A stretch of DNA of 13,585 nt from Candidatus Bathyarchaeota archaeon (lineage in GTDB: Archaea; Thermoproteota; Bathyarchaeia; RBG-16-48-13; GCA-020355125), in the NCBI GenBank assembly GCA_030607815.1, contig JAUWJG010000016.1, positions 1 to 13,585 on the forward strand, read 5' to 3'. The position numbers were made by a program, and so were the translations under genes. The notes beneath the pieces are model-generated. The model did no database searches, had not been told where the DNA came from, and saw only the letters and a program-made list of their open reading frames with translations. Of this stretch, positions 12,608-13,585 are shown one piece after another (within the stretch, counting starts at the first letter, position 1; every line of letters starts with the position of its first letter).

Positions 12608-13585
12608 TAATGTCTCATTAAGCCCAACCATGCCGATTGTAATCCCTTGCTTATCCACTTCCAAATATGGAGTTCCTGGAAGCGTACGGCTGTACTCTGC
12701 TTTTACCCGAAGTCCGCTTCCATTATGATCATAATCATACCATTTTACCCTGTAGGGTTTATCATCAATAGGCTGAGCAAGGAAAGGTAATGATCCTTCG
12801 ACTAAACGCTTCTTCATCTCATTAATCTTGATGAATGAAACATCTCTTGCAGCGTCCATCCGTTTGTGGATTTCCTCGAAGAGTCTATCATCATCCCCCT
12901 TCGCCTCATAAGCGCATTGCGGTAGATTTACAGTTACGTTCTGAATCACTCCACCACGTAATGTACCTCTCAATAAATCCTCTTCATCATTCCAACTCTG
13001 ATGCTGCATGTAAAAACGGCAACATTGAGTACAAACCATTTCTCCTTGCATGTAGGGTGCCCCTGCATTAAAAAAGTAAGGAGTGCCAAATTTAGCTGCT
13101 AATTTCGCTGAGAGCATGTATTGTTCTTCATACTTGTCAATCCACTCTGGTTTTAGTCGAATCTCTAACTTTGGCCAGTTGAAAGGTTTTCCTATATAAT
13201 CCCCCTTCATAGCCACTTCCATAATCGCATCAAAGAAGCGTCTATTTTCTTCCTCATAATCACCATAAACCCCGACAACCTTACCTTCTGGTCCAATAGC
13301 TGGAATATCAGCATACGTTTTCGGTATACCTGGATCGATAGAGACACTTGAGAAAACGGTTTGACCGCCTCTTGCGACATACATTTCCCCTAACTCGAAG
13401 AACATTGTTTGTGCTATTTGTTTAATCCCCTCATAATCCATCCCTCTTAGATATGGTGCCATAAAGAGATTGAAATCGTGGAGTCCCTGACCACCGCCGC
13501 AGTTTACCTGACTTGCCTGAAGTACCTTCAACGCGTGTAATAACGCAACTTCAGCTCTCTTGGCAGGTCCCGCAACAGCCGTATG
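12605..13585 (-). CDS. nrdD: Anaerobic ribonucleoside-triphosphate reductase, middle part (open at the window edge), ending at an in-frame TAA
   Basis: The frame is open from the right edge (13585) with 326 sense codons before TAA at 12605-12607, so the true start and any N-terminal ATP-cone lie outside. The first visible residues, TAVAGPAKRAEVALLHALKV, lead straight into QASQVNCGGGQGLHDFN, so a TTG at 13531 is not the start. Class III landmarks are NCGGGQG, MAPYLRGM, YVARGGQTVFSSVSID, FFNAGAPYMQGE, CTQCCRFY, VTVNLPQCAYEAKGDDD and the closing IGMVGLNE. NCGGGQG probably holds the active-site Cys, as judged from family memory. Apart from the terminal TAA no defect is seen. If translation stops there, the product has no zinc site and no glycyl-radical domain, so it could not work alone. 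Confidence 0.85.
   Translation of the reverse strand, partial: HTAVAGPAKRAEVALLHALKVLQASQVNCGGGQGLHDFNLFMAPYLRGMDYEGIKQIAQTMFFELGEMYVARGGQTVFSSVSIDPGIPKTYADIPAIGPEGKVVGVYGDYEEENRRFFDAIMEVAMKGDYIGKPFNWPKLEIRLKPEWIDKYEEQYMLSAKLAAKFGTPYFFNAGAPYMQGEMVCTQCCRFYMQHQSWNDEEDLLRGTLRGGVIQNVTVNLPQCAYEAKGDDDRLFEEIHKRMDAARDVSFIKINEMKKRLVEGSLPFLAQPIDDKPYRVKWYDYDHNGSGLRVKAEYSRTLPGTPYLEVDKQGITIGMVGLNETL

Noticed and set aside
5898..13585. Genome-wide reassignment of TAA to an amino acid
   Set aside because: TAA terminates the HD protein, aldolase, dehydrogenase, ubiD-family gene, pyrG and nrdD at the expected C termini, so it works as a stop here. Only a partial or context-dependent effect would fit.

Overview
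This window is an AT-rich piece of an archaeal chromosome. The archaeal assignment rests on an archaeal-type S-adenosylmethionine synthetase (the divergent family, not bacterial MetK), an RNA 3'-phosphate cyclase, a small ubiquitin-like protein ending in Gly-Gly, a glycyl-radical (class III) ribonucleotide reductase, frequent TTG/GTG starts preceded by GTGA/GGAG Shine-Dalgarno motifs, and TATA-like sequences upstream of genes. The class III reductase implies an anaerobic or facultative life. The HD protein and the mix of genes look most like uncultured TACK/Bathyarchaeia-type or related archaea, but that placement is a low-confidence impression.

Layout, left to right: (1) the 5' part of a secreted or anchored Kelch-repeat protein on the minus strand, cut by the window edge; (2) a divergent ubiquitin-like (SAMP/MoaD/ThiS-type) gene with stem-loops upstream; (3) a thymidylate kinase of eukaryotic type on the minus strand; (4) a divergent HD-domain phosphohydrolase; (5) a probable three-gene plus-strand unit: a small Cys/His-rich protein, an LsrF/DhnA-type class I aldolase and a zinc-dependent medium-chain dehydrogenase; (6) an rtcA gene split by one in-frame TAA; (7) a UbiD-family decarboxylase, plausibly the enzyme of the archaeal mevalonate route; (8) a minus-strand block of CTP synthase (pyrG), SAM synthetase and nrdD. 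nrdD runs off the right edge and is also split by one in-frame TAA.

Nucleotide metabolism is the common theme: dTMP kinase, a possible dNTP phosphohydrolase, CTP synthase and ribonucleotide reductase all bear on NTP/dNTP supply. SAM synthetase makes the co-substrate that class III reductases need for radical activation. The aldolase-dehydrogenase pair looks like a small catabolic module for a sugar- or polyol-derived carbonyl compound.

The most striking observation is that two otherwise full-length, well-conserved genes (rtcA and nrdD), on opposite strands and about 6 kb apart, are each broken by exactly one TAA with no frame change. Protein similarity continues directly across both stops. 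TAA is also the normal terminal stop of at least six genes here, so simple genome-wide reassignment is unlikely. The options are readthrough or context-dependent suppression, expression as two polypeptides, recent nonsense mutations, or sequence errors. rtcA also has an eroded N-terminal active-site loop, which favours decay for that gene; visible nrdD is otherwise intact. No CRISPR array, tRNA, rRNA or insertion sequence was seen.
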